Assembly: GCA_021442155.1 (NCBI GenBank)
Contig: CM038228.1
Coordinates: 82,589,095-82,653,094 of the forward strand
DNA from: Cymbidium sinense
Taxonomy: Eukaryota; Streptophyta; Magnoliopsida; Asparagales; Orchidaceae
DNA length: 64,000 bases
Direction of reading: 5' to 3'
Shown: piece by piece, positions 23,690 to 35,280 of the stretch
Layout: every line of letters begins with the position of its first letter
Numbering within the stretch: the first letter of the stretch is position 1
Translations under genes and position numbers: made by a program
The notes under the pieces: generated by a model
What the model was told of the DNA's origin: nothing
The model's database searches: none
What the model saw: only the letters and a program-made list of their open reading frames with translations

Positions 23690-25350
23690 CAGCCCTTATT
23701 GAGCCCGTCTTTCGATACCGCTCCATGTATTTGCAAATGAACATGCCGCAATGACATTGTTAGACTGACTGGCAACCCGCCACCGCTTTCAACCGGCCAT
23801 TTCTTTGTCACAAAATAATGGCCGATATCCCGAGCCGAATTTAATCGTGAAGATGGATAAGGTATTAGTGTGATCCCGTGAGAACCCCAAGAAGAGTGCA
23901 TACCATTTCCGAATGGCTTTATGTGTCGGTTTGGCAATGAGTCGTAAAATGACCACACGCCAAGCTTGATATTACCGACAAGAAGTGTCCAAGGTCGATT
24001 ATGGATAACGGGAGTAAGAGTACCATGATGCACTATCTCTGATGACATCTTTGGATATACATCTTGCTTTCTTTTAGCAAGCCATATTGCATACGCAAGG
24101 ATGCGGATAACATCTATAAGACACAGCAGACATACAGGAATATCAAGAATGAATTGCAGAACCAGTAATTTTGGAGGAGTAACTCACCCAATGTAAGCAT
24201 GAAATGTAAAGGAATGGGACATACAATCGGGCAGAGTACTTCTCCAATGATATGAACGCATCGACGTGTGCATCTGACAGATACTGATCCATCAAGAATC
24301 CAATCGCCGCAAATAATAATAATATTTCCAGCGACGTATCTCCCCGCATTATGTATAGAAGTACTTAGAATGATATGACATTTGAATCGGTGAAAAGGAG
24401 GAAGATGACGTGACTTACTTGTCCCGAATCGAGACACGACGGCCTATGAGTTGGAGCATCGGTGAGGCATGCCATCTCCGGATGGGAAGTCCACGAGTCA
24501 GGCTCTACCTCGTAATATAATTAGTTAGGCTGAAATTAATTGGTAAAAAGCTATATCAATTGTCATCTAGAGCTCGAGAATCAGAACTTCTGCTTACCTC
24601 GGACTGGTGCTCCTCCACAACTACGATAGCCTTTGATGGCTCATCAGAGGAAATCACCACGACACCTGAATCGGGGTGAAACCGAACAATCAAGTCATCT
24701 ATTGTATCACATTATTCATGAAATTAACGTACACCCTGGCACAGCCGTGGGGTGGAGGGAGTGGGAGTGAGGAAGATCGTAACAACCACTCTTAGCCCGT
24801 GGCTGTGTAACCCTAAACGGAGAGAACATAGCTTTCCTCTTCCTCGTCTGTCGTGCCTTCACCCGACGTACAAGGCTGCCAATGAAGGGGATGATAGCAG
24901 TTGGATGCTCAGTGGGAGCCTCCTTGCCGCACCTGACGAGCTTCTTCGCACAAGACTCCACCTGGAGGGGCTTCCACTATGAAGGTCTCGAGAAGATACC
25001 CTGGTCTCCTCAGTAGCAGCCTTCCACTCCGGGATGGAAGCACTCTGGCAGGGGTACACTCAATAGCAAGAACTGCGGCATGAATGCCATCCGCCTCTCA
25101 CATGCCGCATGGTGGATGCCACAACTTCCCTCAACTCCCTCAAACCCGCAAATAACCTACCGCAGATCCTTGATTGGGGGTAGTAGAGGGCAAGCTGAAC
25201 ACCGCTTGGGGAATATCTGGGAGAGATATCTGGGAATCAGAGAAAGAATGGTCGGACCGCGATGGGGCCGATGTCGAAGTTCTATGATGGGGATGAGAGA
25301 TGATTCAATGAGCTAGGTCTCCTCTTCTGATAAGTCCTCGAGCATAAGGC
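23690..25350 (-). pseudogene. ULP1-like cysteine protease (C48) pseudogene carried by the MULE
   Basis: Remnant of a ULP1-type protease, the fold that cleaves SUMO from proteins; plant MULEs such as the Kaonashi group and some CACTA elements carry such genes. Reading right to left: a basic linker RKRKAMFSPFRVTQP (~24840), then LSDAHVDAFISL (~24265) and CLHWVSY. The catalytic core at ~23990 reads NRPWTLLVGN followed by GVWSFYDSLPN. The family has HW at this place, so the catalytic histidine is replaced by proline, while the aspartate in FYDSL remains. WPVESGGGLPV follows, then, in another frame at 23718-23750, CGMFICKYMER with the catalytic cysteine. It converges on the transposase remnant. 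Introns are likely near 24050-24115 and 24490-24610 but not resolved. The 5' end is a guess; several frames are closed. Confidence 0.78.
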
Positions 25351-26219
25351 GGACCTGTGTTAATCCAAAGATAGATATGACAACAAACAACATAGGTAAA
25401 TGCATTACTCAAATGAACCAACATAACTAATGTGCGGCCTCCTCCCAAATCATCAAGGCAACATCTCAAACTTTATTTTAGGCCAACGCAACATAATGTA
25501 TGGTGCAAATGGCTACTATGCTAATAATGTCAGATCTACAATAAAAAAATTTATCGTTAAATTGCTCACATCAAGTAAAACATAACTGATCGAACATACC
25601 ATAAGAAGAGGGACAAAGCAACTCATGTAGCAGCTACTGCTCAGATCTTTCTTGTAATGTCATTGAATGACACTAAGAAGGCCCAAAATGGCAAATTGTA
25701 CTCAAAGAAATTTCATATTATCCGTAGTAATTAAACAAGAAGCTACTCTATAGTGGTATGCAACAAATTTGAAATATATACAATCAGACAACCGGCAAGA
25801 ACGAAGCTATCCGATTGCTTGAGCTTATTCTTATAATCGAACTAATCTGTGACAATGGGGATTTCGCCATATAAAACTTTCTTCCCCTTTGTTTGGCATC
25901 CCCAGCATCACAGCTACTTCATCCGGGGTGAAAGAAATGCACTGCCCACCCAAGAAAAAGGCTTGCTATCCGATGTCCCAACGCAAGATAGGATAGAGGT
26001 TATGGCAACCGAGTCTCACAAGTACCTGAATTGGTTGTGAAGCGCTTCAATATTCACCACTTCACTAGTGAAGCGATGTAATATTATCAAATAATGTTCG
26101 ATGGCACTCCCCGATCAGACGTTATCCTTTTCATCAACTTCAAAATAAAGCTAAGGTAATATAAAAAGATAATGGATTGCAAGCACCTTAATATCGAGGG
26201 TACATACCGGCAAGAGGTA
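25351..26219. other. MULE interior upstream of the protease remnant, no gene seen
   Basis: Mixed-composition sequence with no recognised domain. It may hold the 5' exons or promoter of the ULP1-like gene. Confidence 0.45.
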
Positions 26220-27620
26220 CTGAGGGGTTCGAGAGTACATTTGCAAACAAGCATCTAAATTAGCTTCCAAATAACCTCTAAACTACTTCACAAGATAGAA
26301 GAACATTGTCTCAACAATCGACAACAATCAAGAAAATTACCCAAAATCGCTCTAACATCGAGGGGAGAGGTACGAGGTACGTGAGGCAGAGGTACAGTGA
26401 GATACATTCATTTTCTCCACATAACACACCCAAACCGACAAAACACAACTTCCCAAGTATTCATAACGATTCTAGCATATGCCCTCCAAACGGTAAAAAA
26501 TGGAAAAAAAAGCAAAATCTCAAGAAAGTATAGAGCGAGGTACGAGGGTTCGAGAGTACATTTGCAAACAAGCATCTAAATTAGCTTCCAAACAACCTCT
26601 AAACTACTTCCACAAGATAGCAAACATTGTCTCAACAACCGACGAACAATCAAGAAAAGCCCAAAATCGCCTCTAACATCGAGGGTAGAGGTAGAGGCAG
26701 AGGTCTGAGTGCCGTGAGGTATGAGATACATTCATTTTCTCCACATAACACACCCAAACCGAAAAACACAACTTCCCGATTATATACGGATTCTAGCCAT
26801 AGTATGCCCTCCAAACGAAAAAAATGGATCAAAAAATGCAAAATCTCAAGAAAGTATAGTACGAGGTACGAGGGTTCGGAGAGTACATTTGCAAACAAGC
26901 ATCTAAATTAGCTTCCAAACAACCTCTAAACTACTTCACGATAAATAAGAACATTATCTCAACAACCGAATCAACAATCAAGAAAAATCCCAAAATCGCC
27001 TCTAACATCGAGGGTACAGAGGTACAGAGGTAGTGCAGGGTACGATTCATTTTCTCCACGTAACACACCCAAACCGACAAAACACAACTTTTCCCAGTTA
27101 TTCATAACGGATTCTAGCCATAGTATGCCCTCCACGATAAAAAATGGACTGAAAAAAATGCAAAATCTCAAGAAAGTATAGAGGTACAGAGGTACAGAGG
27201 TACAGAGGGGTTCGGAGAGTACATTTGCAAACAAGCATCTAAATTAGCATCTAAACTACTTCCACAGTATATAGCAGTAAACATTGTCTCAACAACCAGA
27301 CCGAACAATCAAGAAAAATAGCCCAAAATCATCTCTAACATCAGGAGGGTACAGAGGTACAGAGGTACAGAGGCACAGTAATGCAGTAGAGGTGAGGTAT
27401 GAAAGTGAGGTATAGAGGTACAGAGGCAGATTCATTTTCTTCACGTAATACACCCAAACCAAAAAAACACAACTTCCCGCTTATTGAACGGATTCTAAAA
27501 GATGCCCTCCACGAAAAAAAAATGGACTAAAAAAAAATGCAAAATCTCAAGAAAGTATAGAGGAGAAGGGTTCGAGAGTACAGGGGTCAACAATCAACAA
27601 AAAAAGACAAAATCATCTCT
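26220..27620 (+). repeat. Tandem repeat, ~320-360-bp unit, about 4.3 copies
   Basis: Each unit contains GGGTTCGAGAGTACATTTGC, GCATCTAAATTAGCTTCCAA, AACATTGTCTCAACAA, CATTTTCTCCACATAACACA and AAAATCTCAAGAAAGTATAG, plus a short run of the GAGGTACA octamer. Unit starts are near 26226, 26546, 26870, 27207 and 27566. Units differ mostly in the number and state of the octamers. Confidence 0.88.
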
Positions 27621-27660
27621 AATATCCTGAGGGTACAGACGCATGAGGTATATGAGGTAC
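26346..27660 (+). repeat. Octamer arrays, GAGGTACA orientation (right, dispersed in tandem units)
   Basis: Clusters at ~26368-26400, 26687-26725, 27010-27045, 27180-27210, 27345-27430 and 27635-27665, up to four perfect GAGGTACA units in a row. Their orientation is opposite to the left-end array at 18665-18935. Confidence 0.85.
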
Positions 27661-27909
27661 AGCGACGTAGCCATATACAAAAAAAAATGCCATAAAGAAA
27701 CCTAAACACTTATCGATGGATTGTAATGGACAAAGACAGAAAACCCTAAAATCTTTTAAGTTCAAGAATGCATGTGGAAATACCTGTAACCAACCGAATA
27801 CCTCAATTTGAAATTCGCTAAGCCCTAAGCCGCTGATCAAACGACGAGGTGGGCGACCGACAACGGAGCTCAGAAATTCTCTTCGCCGAAGCCCCGCCCG
27901 TGAGTATTA

Positions 27910-28089
27910 CAAAGAATACCGAACGACGCAGATATTTTGTTCCCGAGGTTTAAACGAGGTAAATCGGTCGGTCGTCGGGCGCTAAACCGCTTGGCACTGC
28001 TTCCGTTTTTTTGCCGTTATTTTGCCATACTGCCACGATCGCGGATTGAGTCCGCGACGTAAAGCTACGCGGCGACGACGTATTTTCCC
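27910..28089 (-). repeat. MULE terminal inverted repeat, right
   Basis: CpG-rich, ending TATTTTCCC; the imperfect inverted partner of 18054-18230. An open frame on the minus strand across this end and the LTR is accidental. Confidence 0.8.
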
Positions 28090-28504
28090 CTTCTCCGCAG
28101 ATTCCTTTCTCGTAGAAAATAGACAGTAAAATTTCTCCTCCTCTTTCCTCTCCGCTTTCCACCATCGCTCTCAAGATCCATGGCCGACGAAACGTCCCAC
28201 GCTTCGACATCACGTTGAACCATGCAGAAATCAGATTAGGCGGCTCCCGCTTCGCTGCCGCCTTCACGATCCATCTGCTGAATCAGGCCCGGCGATATCC
28301 TGGCGCTCTCAAAACTGCGAAAATCACAAGAACGCTGGACTCAACTCCGCTGATCTGTTGACACGCACAACCCAGCCTCACAGAAACTCAGGTATTTCAG
28401 ACTAAGGATCGCCCCTCCGACTTGCTGCTTCCCCGCTGCTCCGCTACTTCTTCGCCTTCCAGCCTTCAAATCACCACCCAGCCGTTTTGTACAATCTTTT
28501 TAGT

Positions 28505-28700
28505 GAGATGCCGCTATGCTCATCAGGTATGCCGAGTGAAGACCTCGCCATGCTCATCGTGGCATGACGAGATGAAATCCGGTATAAGACACCGCGCATC
28601 TCATCGTGTACCGAGGATTAAATGTCTCATGCTCATCGTATGACGATAAAATACGGGTGTCAAGACACCTTCCCGCTTATCGTATGCATCGGTAAGCCAA
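28505..28700 (+). repeat. Minisatellite in the 5' LTR (ATGCTCATCGTGGCATG type)
   Basis: Three to four degenerate ~60-bp units with ATGCTCATCG, TGACGAGATGAAAT and CAAGACACC. Inverted words such as GCTCATCG and CGATGAGC-like text could form short hairpins. The same array stands in the 3' LTR at 38755-38930. Confidence 0.7.
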
Positions 28701-28769
28701 AAGCTCGATATAAATTTCACACCTGAGATAACGTCGAGAGGCTATCAAAATTGTGTCGATCCTTTTAAC

Positions 28770-28955
28770 TAAAAAAAAGAGGGAGAAAATCAAATATGAA
28801 TAAAAGAGAAGGGAAATTAAATTTGAATAAAAGAGGGGAAAAATTAAATTTGAATAAAAGAGGGGAAAATTAAAATTTGAATAAAAGAAGGAGAAAATTA
28901 AATTTGAATAAAAGAGGGAGAAATTAAATTTGAGTAAAAGATGGGAAAAATGAGA
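28770..28955 (+). repeat. Minisatellite in the 5' LTR (TTTGAATAAAAGAGGGG, ~33 bp)
   Basis: About six units of AAATTTGAATAAAAGAGGGG with small changes. It also occurs at 38995-39170 in the 3' LTR. Confidence 0.85.
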
Positions 28956-31590
28956 ATTACTTTGAGGAGTAAATCTTCTTCTTAAAATGAAAAATTAAAT
29001 TATCTTTTAAACCTATAGCTTCAAAACACCTTCTTCGCTACAGGATCTGCAACCATTTGTACAAACAGGCAGAAGGCGATGCTAAATCAAAATCTATAAA
29101 AATCATATGACTTCCTTTCATCAAAAATTAAGGAATTTCATTCTAATTATGATTTTTAAAATCAATGAAGTCACTAATTAGGTGAAATTATCTGCTATAC
29201 CTCAGATTGCTCGTGACATAGAAATTTCACGGTAAATTTTAATAAAGAAAAGGCTATGCTAAATTAAATATATTAAATATTAACTGAAAATCTAATAATG
29301 ATTTAGATCAATTTATTAAACGCCTTTCGCCACCAAGAACTCTTTACAAGCAGATAAAGAATAATAAATCTAAATCTACAAAAATCATAGGGCATCCTTC
29401 GATCAAATTAAGAAATTTCATCATAATTATGATATTCAAGATCAATAATTTCATTAATTAGATAAAATTATCTATGCTATAAATATCTGCATGTGCTCGG
29501 ATATAGAGATTTCAAGTACAAATTTTAATGTCTGAAAAGGCTACATGCTAAATTGGAATTAAATGAAAAATCAGAAATCAATCTCATAATTCAAACATAA
29601 AAATTATCTAAAATTACTATACACTCGCATGGGCCCCAACACTATGCTGAATGCCTAAATTCAAGTGTCTAAGGATGTTGCGCAGGTTACTTCTTGGTTT
29701 AGTCTTAGGATTAGGTCCGAGTTAACAAAACCTAAAAACTTATAATAAGAGTTTCAAATCGGAAAAATGAGAAACTGATACAAGTGATAGATCTAATCCT
29801 ATCGAATTAAATAGAGCTGAGATCTAAAGCTCTTAAATATATTCAAATTAATCCATTTTTTCAATCAAATTAAATGGCAATCTGAAACTGCTTAAATGAA
29901 ACTCTATCATTAAAGCTCAAATCAAACTCAATCATCCACCTTAATTATTTATCGGGTAAAAACTAATAAACTCTAGCTCACTAAGGAGCCAATGTCAAAT
30001 CAAGTGTTCTGTTATGTTTACTCTCAATCAATCTCATGCCGAAGGATGTGGCCCGTGTCCTCACGTGGCTTGGCCGAGCTCCATATGAAGTGTTACGAGT
30101 CCTCAACGTGATTTGGAGCTCCATTATATTACGATCACAACCATAGCTCATGCTCCCAATGGCTCGCCCTTTGAGTTGTGAATCAAGGTATACTTGATAG
30201 GACAAATAGCTTGATAAGGTAGACTAAGATTATCTCAGATAAATAATTGATAAACACACCGCATGCTCTAACACTATGTTGAATGTTAAAATTCTTTTCG
30301 AGGATGTGAGGTTACTTCCTGCTTGTCTAGATTCCGTTAACAAAACCTAAAAAATCATTATAAGAATTTCAACTTAGTAAAATATCTAAGAAACTAATTC
30401 GATAGTAGATCATCTTCTGCTAAAAAATTGAAATCAAAAGCTCTTAATTCAAACATAAAATTATCCTAATTATTAATTACACCGCATGTGCCCCACACTA
30501 TGTTGAATGCCTAAATTCAAGTCGAGGATGCGTTGCTTTAGTCTTAGATCGGTCCAGTTAACAAAACCTAAAAAATCTATAATAAGAGTTTCAAATCAAT
30601 GAAATATTTAAGAAACTGATTATGTCAGGTGATAGTAGATCTAATCCTCTATTAGTAGCTAAACAGAGTCGACATGATCTAAAGCTCTTAAACATATTCA
30701 AATTAATCACTTTTTCAAATCAATTTTTAAATATCAATCTGAAACTAGTTAAATGAAATCTAATCATCAAAAACTTAAATCAAACTCAAGCTATCCACCT
30801 TCCATAATTGTTTATCAGGGGGTGACAAATTAAGAAAACTCTAGCTCATAAAGTAGCTAATATCAAATCAAGTATTCTGCTATGTTCACTCTCAATCAAT
30901 TTCATGCCGAAGGCGACGGCCATGTCCTCCTGACCGCTTGGCTAGAGCTCCACGATGAAGTGCTTATGACCGAGTCCTGACGGTGGTTTGGCCAGTCCGG
31001 CTCCATTATATTACGATCACGACCGTAGCCCGTATGCTCCCTGATGGCTCTGCCCTTTGAGTTGTGAATCATATGGTATACTTGATTGGGTAAATAGCCC
31101 TCTATCAACAAAGGTAGACTTAAGCCTATCTCATTAGACAAACACTACCTCAGGTCTACAAGGATTTTTTGGATGATGTAACCCATGTATTATTGATGAG
31201 GATCCTTGTCGTTGGGATCACCTCTAACTAAGTGACTGGGACGCTCCCGGATGATAAACCATGGGATCTAGATCGCACATCATCATTCCCCAACCATCCT
31301 TAAGCTATAATGATGAATTTCATATCTCAAATTCTAAAACTCTACATGCTACTATATACGCTACATTTTCAGCGATCTAATGACTAGCCTTAATCGAAAG
31401 TTCTCTCACTTACTGGGAGGGGTAATTAACTATGTGGGACTGCCTATAGGAAACCTAGAACCATCTAAAGTCTCACAAATGAGGATGAAATCTCGGTAGT
31501 GTCTTATCTACTATCTCATAGCCTTCTAAAATTACAATCGACATTTAAACACTCTTTTCATTAAAGGGGTGGCAAATTTTGGAGCCCACA

Positions 31591-33280
31591 TATTTCAAGC
31601 ACTTCACGGGACATGATTCTCTTTCCAACTTTGGCTAGTTGAATTTAAGCTATAGTAGCAGTGGAGCATGATAAAATTGATATTTAAAATTAATCATCAA
31701 TGAAATTAAATTTAAATCAATTATATTTATGACTTAATCTATTTGTTCTATATATGATGATCTTCGTAACACCGCTTATCATAATGAGCCAATATCTGCC
31801 TAGCTAACGCCATAATCACCGGGATGTTGGAACTACCATTCATTTCATGTGTGACTTTCATCCATCACCGCAAATAATCCTCCACCAAGCATCCGATATT
31901 GTACACCAACCTGCATAGAGAACAATTGAATGACACTACTATGAGGTTCCTCAAAAGAGAGCCTTTGTACTTAAAAGATTGATTCATTTTGAGGCACTAT
32001 GAAGAGAACCTTCATGAAAGTTTCCATACCAGAATTTGACAACTGCTTGAACCTTTCACACTAGAAGGTATGATATTGAGCCTCCTCTTCTGGAAAAAAA
32101 ATTTGAGTAGAAGGCAAAGGAGAAGAAATACTGAACTGCGAGCTCAGTAGTTATTATCTAAATCACAAGTCATACAACCAACTTTACAACCAGAAGTGAG
32201 TATTTCTACCCCACAATAATTTTAAAAATTTTGAGATGAGTGAAAATGAATAGCTCTACTAGTGATGTTAAATGGTGTTTTGGGCTCAACAATGCTTCAA
32301 CCTTCTAAAGAAAACACATGAAACTCTTTCTACTTGAGCACATAAAGTTCTGAAAGTTGTTAAGAAAAAATATCTTATGAAAAACAAGTATCAAATGTCA
32401 ATTATTAAAGAAGTCAAAAATGCTCTACTACAAAAGCTACAATCAATGGTAGTAAGAGCTCAAGAGCTCTAAGAAATTCTATGGTGAGCATCGGTGTGAC
32501 ACCGAATCACAGCTGGAATCTACAAAGGTCCCTAGAAGAAAATAAATATGGAGGCCAATGCCTCAAGAAGTAGCATCAAAAAAGCTTCTTCATCCTAAGT
32601 TAACCCAAAGACAACAGAAAAAGAGAAATATTGAATTGCGTGCTCAACAACCATTATTCAAGTAAAAATTGTACAACTAGCAGTGGAAATAGAAGCGAGT
32701 GTTCCAACCCATAGTTTGATACCTAAGAAAGTGGAATAACTCTACTCATATCAAATAGTCCTTCTAGACCCGACAAATCTTCTCTAGTGAGAATTTAAAA
32801 CTGTATATGCAAGAGTGCATCGGTCCTCAAAGTTGCAAAGGAGAAATGACTGATAAAAGAAAATATTAAAATCCTATCATCAGGAGACCTCCAACAACCT
32901 TGACAATATGTCTACTAATTCAAGTCTAGACGGTGAGCATCGATGCATGACACTTGGACCACATGTCCAAGAATGCAAAAGGTCCCACAAATAGTGAGCA
33001 AATTTGAGGCCAAAATCAAGTGAAATTCCTTACAAATAGACAACAACGTAACATCTAGACTACTCCCACAAAATCCACTCCTCATGCTAAAGTATTTGGA
33101 GTCAAGCCTTGCCACTTGAAGTTGAACTACCTTCACTCAGTAGCCATTCAACACAATCTCACTAATAAGATGAGAATGTACGGATGTGAGAATTTGATGG
33201 ACTTGATGAGGTCGCACCAAGCTCAACAAAATCTAGAAGTCTAGAGCAAAGATGTCCAAAAGCTTCATTTATATGTTATC
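31591..33280 (+). other. Internal region of the Tat element, 5' part, no domain recognised
   Basis: Gag, protease and reverse transcriptase should be here in an intact element but cannot be read. A ~500-bp internal duplication is visible: GAGAAGAAATACTGAACTGCG at ~32120 against GAGAAATATTGAATTGCG at ~32620, and GGTGAGCATCGGTGTGACAC at ~32482 against GGTGAGCATCGATGCATGAC at ~32932. The gag-RT part seems deleted and scrambled. Confidence 0.5.
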
Positions 33281-33289
33281 TCTCACAAG

Positions 33290-35280
33290 ATTACCTCATC
33301 TCGAGGATCGATCCAAGTACTTGATGACAAGACCAATGATAGGTCGCAGCAAGATGGGAATATTGCTTTTACAATTTGATATCACATGCTCGCAGTAAAA
33401 AAAGTGAAGGGACAAGTCTTAGCATTTTCTAGTCGACATCCTATCCTCGGATTTTTCTCTTAATGACGATTTGCCCGATGAGCAAATTATGCTCATTCAT
33501 GAAAGAGAAAATCACAAATTTAGAAATGTACTTTGATGGAGCCTCATTGATCAAACAAGTCCAACATCTAAATTTTTCAAGAGCAAGAGCAGGAATCGAC
33601 ATCATCTTCATAACACCGAAGGAGGATAATGAGATGATCACATATGGATTGACCGAGCCAAGAACTAATAATGAAGTGAATATGAAGCATTAGTGATAGG
33701 TCTGAAGAAGCTATTTTCATAGGTATCAACTTGCATATTTTTGATTCGCTTATTATAAATCAAGTACTTGGCATCTATAGAATCAACAAGCTTGAGTTAG
33801 CTTTATCACAAGCGAAGTTCTTGAGCTATGAAGTATACCAAATATCACACTAACTCAAGGCTCTCGATCCGAATAAGAAAGCCGGAAAATTAGCTTGAAA
33901 ATGAATGTATATGAATGGATATTTACTGACGATATATTCAAGAGTCGAAAGTATCAATCCTGCAGGGGTTATCAAATGACCAAAGAGATGCGACTCAAGT
34001 TGCTTCTCATACTCCCCAAAATCAACAAGAAGTTGTACCAAGAAGAGCTAAGAATGACATTGCCTCGTAAAAGTAATGTGAAGCCTTTATTGAGAAGAGT
34101 CACGTGATTGGAGGCAACCCTTCATACTACTTTAAAGAAGGCAAATTACCAAATGATAAATCACCGAAATTTCAAATCGAAAAGAGAATGCTACGCTTAT
34201 GCTCCAACAACACTTTATATCATAGATCCTTTGAACAAATGTGGCTATGATGCCTAGAGATGAAGCTAGCAAAGTGATGTTGAAGTTCATGAAGGACTTT
34301 GTGGTGCACATCGCCAGTCCCAAGATGTAATAAAGATCAAAAGGATGGGCTTATTATTGGCCATCTATGGTGAGAGATTGTATTAATCATGCTAAGAAGT
34401 GTCATGAGTGTCAAGTACATGGGAATCTCATCCATCAACTTCCAAATCCATTACACCCAACAATAGCATCATGGCCATTCAAATGTTGGGGTATAGATGT
34501 AATTGGACCAATCGACTCACCGTCATCAACTGAACATCGCTTCATCATAAGAATCGACTATTTCTGGTAAGCTATCCCATTTAAAGAAATTATCGCCGAC
34601 CAAGTGATCAACTTCATGCATAATGTAGTCTATAGATTTGAGTGCTAAATAATTTATAACACAACCTTTAAAAGTATATGATTAATAGATTCACGATTGA
34701 CACAAAATTGATTACGATATTCTTCAATATATAATCCAAGAGAAAATAGTTTAATGAAGGCCTTCACAAGACATTAGTCAAATTGCTCAAGAAGATTCTC
34801 ACCAAAAAATAGAGAGAATGGCATACCAGATAGTATAGGCATATCAAACAACCTACAAGACAACTAAAGCCACTCCCTATTCATTGGTATTTGAAGCGCT
34901 TCTTCATCAAGTCGAGTTGCCTTTATTTCAATCAACCAATACAATCTAATCAAGATCAAAATGCCCATCCGAGAATGGAAGAACTCAACGCTTGATGAAG
35001 ATTGCAAGCTCATCAAAACTGGAAGTCTATCAAGCAAAGATGTCCGTGGCTTTGACATGGTACCAAAATTCAAAAAGAAGAATTGGTCCGTGCCGAAGGC
35101 CAATTATTCCTAATCAAAAATTTGGTGGAAAATTTGAGCCTAATTAGGAAGGCCCTTTTGTCATTGAAAAAGTATACAAAGAGGGACATACCAACTCATT
35201 AACATAAAGGGTGAAAGGCCAATGCCGCCAATTCAATGGTTACTAAATACTTAAATTCCACCAAATTCTTGGAAGTTTAT
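33290..35280 (+). pseudogene. Tat-type pol remnant: additional RNase H and integrase
   Basis: 3' part of a Ty3-gypsy polyprotein that would degrade RNA in the hybrid and insert the cDNA into chromosomes. ED-SKYLMTRP then LLLQFDIT and KVKGQVLA (~33310-33420) is the linker typical of Tat elements. LNDDLPDEQIML leads to MYFDGASL (~33526), the first acidic residue of the additional RNase H. The integrase zinc finger is EVHEGLCGAH (~34280) and CINHAKKCHECQVHGN (~34378). The core starts WGIDVIGPIDSPSSTEHRF (~34490) with the first catalytic aspartate; the second catalytic region is lost to stops around 34640. KATPYSLVFEA (~34866) and EGPFVIEKVYKEG (~35149) are the conserved integrase tail. No intact frame is longer than ~80 codons. 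Confidence 0.8.

Larger units (their letters stand above)
18054..28089. mobile_element. Mutator-like element (MULE) with FAR1-type transposase and ULP1-like protease
   Basis: About 10.0 kb inserted into the 5' LTR; the 3' LTR gives the uninterrupted site near 38080. The left end begins GGGAAAATATTCG and the right end finishes TATTTTCCC. The inner sequences pair as inverted repeats, for example GTAGCTTTACGTCGCGGACT on the minus strand at right against ATAGCTTTACGTCAGGACT at left. Long terminal inverted repeats starting GGGAAAATA are typical of plant MULEs. Inside are a plus-strand FAR1-related transposase remnant, a minus-strand ULP1-type protease remnant, GAGGTACA-octamer arrays near both ends, and a 330-bp tandem repeat on the right. 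The flanks are polypyrimidine (TCTCTCTCT left, CTTCTCCGC right), so a 9-bp duplication cannot be confirmed. All coding parts are broken. Confidence 0.82.
28090..31590 (+). repeat. 5' LTR, right segment
   Basis: Continues the 5' LTR after the MULE and is collinear with 38088-41839. It ends GGAGCCCACA, the same end as the 3' LTR. It includes two minisatellites and an internal ~0.9-kb duplication (about 29590-30470 against 30470-31140), which shares ACTATGTTGAATG...CTAAATTCAAG and TCTAATCCTCTATTAG blocks. Confidence 0.88.

Noticed and set aside
26306..27234. Repeated open frames on both strands (for example starting MSQQPTNNQEK)
   Set aside because: They recur with each 330-bp tandem unit and have no similarity to known proteins.
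26220..27660. CRISPR-like alternation of repeats and spacers
   Set aside because: Units are ~330 bp, collinear and similar throughout, in plant DNA with no cas genes. It is a tandem repeat.
18036..28110. 9-bp target duplication of the MULE
   Set aside because: Flanks TCTCTCTCT and CTTCTCCGC are both pyrimidine-rich but do not match; no duplication can be claimed.
27950..28267. Minus-strand open frame of 105 codons
   Set aside because: It crosses the boundary between the MULE terminal repeat and the LTR, so it is an accident of two joined sequences.
31591..31660. Primer-binding site of the first Tat element
   Set aside because: The sequence after the LTR end (TATTTCAAGCACTTCACGGG) does not begin with TGG, and the TGGCTAG further on is about 40 bp away, too far.
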